Below, piece by piece: positions 63,339 to 64,000 of a stretch of 64,000 nucleotides of DNA. Numbering within the stretch: position 1 is the stretch's first letter; each line of letters begins with the position of its first letter. Position numbers and translations under genes: made by a program. The stretch is from Tethya wilhelma (Eukaryota > Porifera > Demospongiae > Tethyida > Tethyidae), in the NCBI GenBank assembly GCA_964030475.1, contig CAXIPT010000001.1:14698769-14762768 (forward strand), in the 5' to 3' direction. Under the pieces are notes generated by a model. That model did no database searches, was not told the DNA's origin, and was given only the letters and a program-made list of their open reading frames with translations.

Positions 63339-64000
63339 ATGGAGCAAGTGTGTCCTCGGTGCAAAACCAGCTCCTACCAGAATCCAAACATGAAGTTAAT
63401 GGTTAACATATGTGGACATAAATTGTGAGTTTGCACCCATTTCAAAAAAATAACCTTGCAAATCCTGTTTGATGCATATCATATTAGTCTACCTACACTA
63501 GCAAAGTGGGCACTAACTAGGATATGCTCCACTAGTTTGCTATTCAGTGTTGAATCATGTCCCTAGCTTGTTGAGCTCAATCTTTCCTCAGATGTGAAGC
63601 ATGTGTGGACTCTGTGTTCACCCGTCCTTCTGCTCCTTGTCCTGAGTGTGGAGTAGCACTGAGACGAAATCATTTTAGGCTACAGCAGTTTGACGATTCT
63701 TACGTAGAGAAAGAGGTGGATATAAGAAAGAAAATATTAAAAGAGTATGTGGGACATAATGATTATTGTACAGGTTTATGGCTTACTTTTCAAGATATAT
63801 CTTCATTAACAGTTATAATAAAACTGAGAGTGACTTTGATACTTTGAAGAGAATTCAATGACTATTTGGAAGAAGTAGAAACCATTAGTGAGTCATGTAT
63901 TTAGTCCTAATCTTTCAAACTGTAATTTGACGTATGTGTTGAGTGATGTTACACAATTTGTGATTGGCTGTATTGTGATGCACATGCAGTATTCAACTCT
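63339..64000 (+). CDS. MNAT1: CDK-activating kinase assembly factor MAT1, 5' part
   Basis: Exons 63339-63424 and 63592-63744 encode [20 protein letters not shown], then [14 protein letters not shown] and [13 protein letters not shown]. This is the C3HC4 RING finger of MAT1, followed by the family signature [17 protein letters not shown]1 assembles CDK7-cyclin H and anchors it to TFIIH. A further piece at about 63820-63893 matches the next conserved block ([12 protein letters not shown], followed by GTGAGT). The segment just before it (SDFDTLK) is in another frame, as though two bases were missing in AAGAGAATTC. The remaining gene lies beyond the window. Confidence 0.9.

Overview
The window is eukaryotic nuclear DNA. 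Almost every gene is split by short GT-AG introns (about 60-150 bp), intergenic spaces are small, AT-rich DNA and long dinucleotide and tetranucleotide microsatellites are common. The gene set (POMT2, MNAT1, TTC9, StAR-type START proteins, a SNX29-like PX protein, LC3, GSTZ1, a Rho GTPase with a CAAX box) is that of an animal. Tight packing, tiny introns and small palindromic transposons would fit an early-branching animal such as a demosponge; that placement is inference from style and was not tested. Exons were read by eye from homology, splice sites and continuous reading phase, so boundaries are models without transcript support.

Layout. 1-1726 (+): 3' end of a SNX29-like PX-domain gene. 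2002-9891 (-): three tandem START-domain lipid-transfer genes of 313, 306 and 322 aa, the third with its last two exons duplicated across an assembly N. 10082-11146 (-): TTC9. 11292-16177 (-): mitochondrial leucyl-tRNA synthetase LARS2 in 21 exons. 16268-16926 (+): an unrecognised 186-aa protein, head-to-head with LARS2. 17458-18550 (-): Rho-family GTPase. 18835-44981 (-): POMT2 over 26 kb in 19 recognised exons, with large repeat-filled introns, several assembly Ns and a foreign-looking HEATR6-like fragment (20702-21998, +) where one POMT2 exon should be. 45085-46353 (+): GSTZ1, head-to-head with POMT2. 46744-57977 (+): four tandem prostaglandin-reductase genes (PTGR1-like, A to D), with broken GSTZ1 exons in front of A and B and a stray terminal-exon fragment in front of D. 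58884-61170 (-): an LC3/ATG8 gene. 61390-63150 (-): RMDN-like TPR gene. 63339 onward (+): 5' part of MNAT1/MAT1.

The genes do not form one pathway. Most are housekeeping: mitochondrial translation (LARS2), O-mannosylation in the ER (POMT2), tyrosine catabolism (GSTZ1), autophagy (LC3), CDK7/TFIIH assembly (MNAT1). Two regions are lineage-specific expansions: the START cluster and the PTGR cluster. The PTGR cluster appears to descend from a GSTZ1-PTGR unit whose GSTZ1 part decayed in the copies. I found no CRISPR array, rRNA or intact tRNA, and nothing I would call a wholly new biological system. The most informative signals are the evolution of the PTGR array, the family of small palindromic elements, an LC3 whose reading frame ends exactly at the lipidation glycine, a Rho GTPase with an altered P-loop, and several assembly faults that would mislead automatic annotation.
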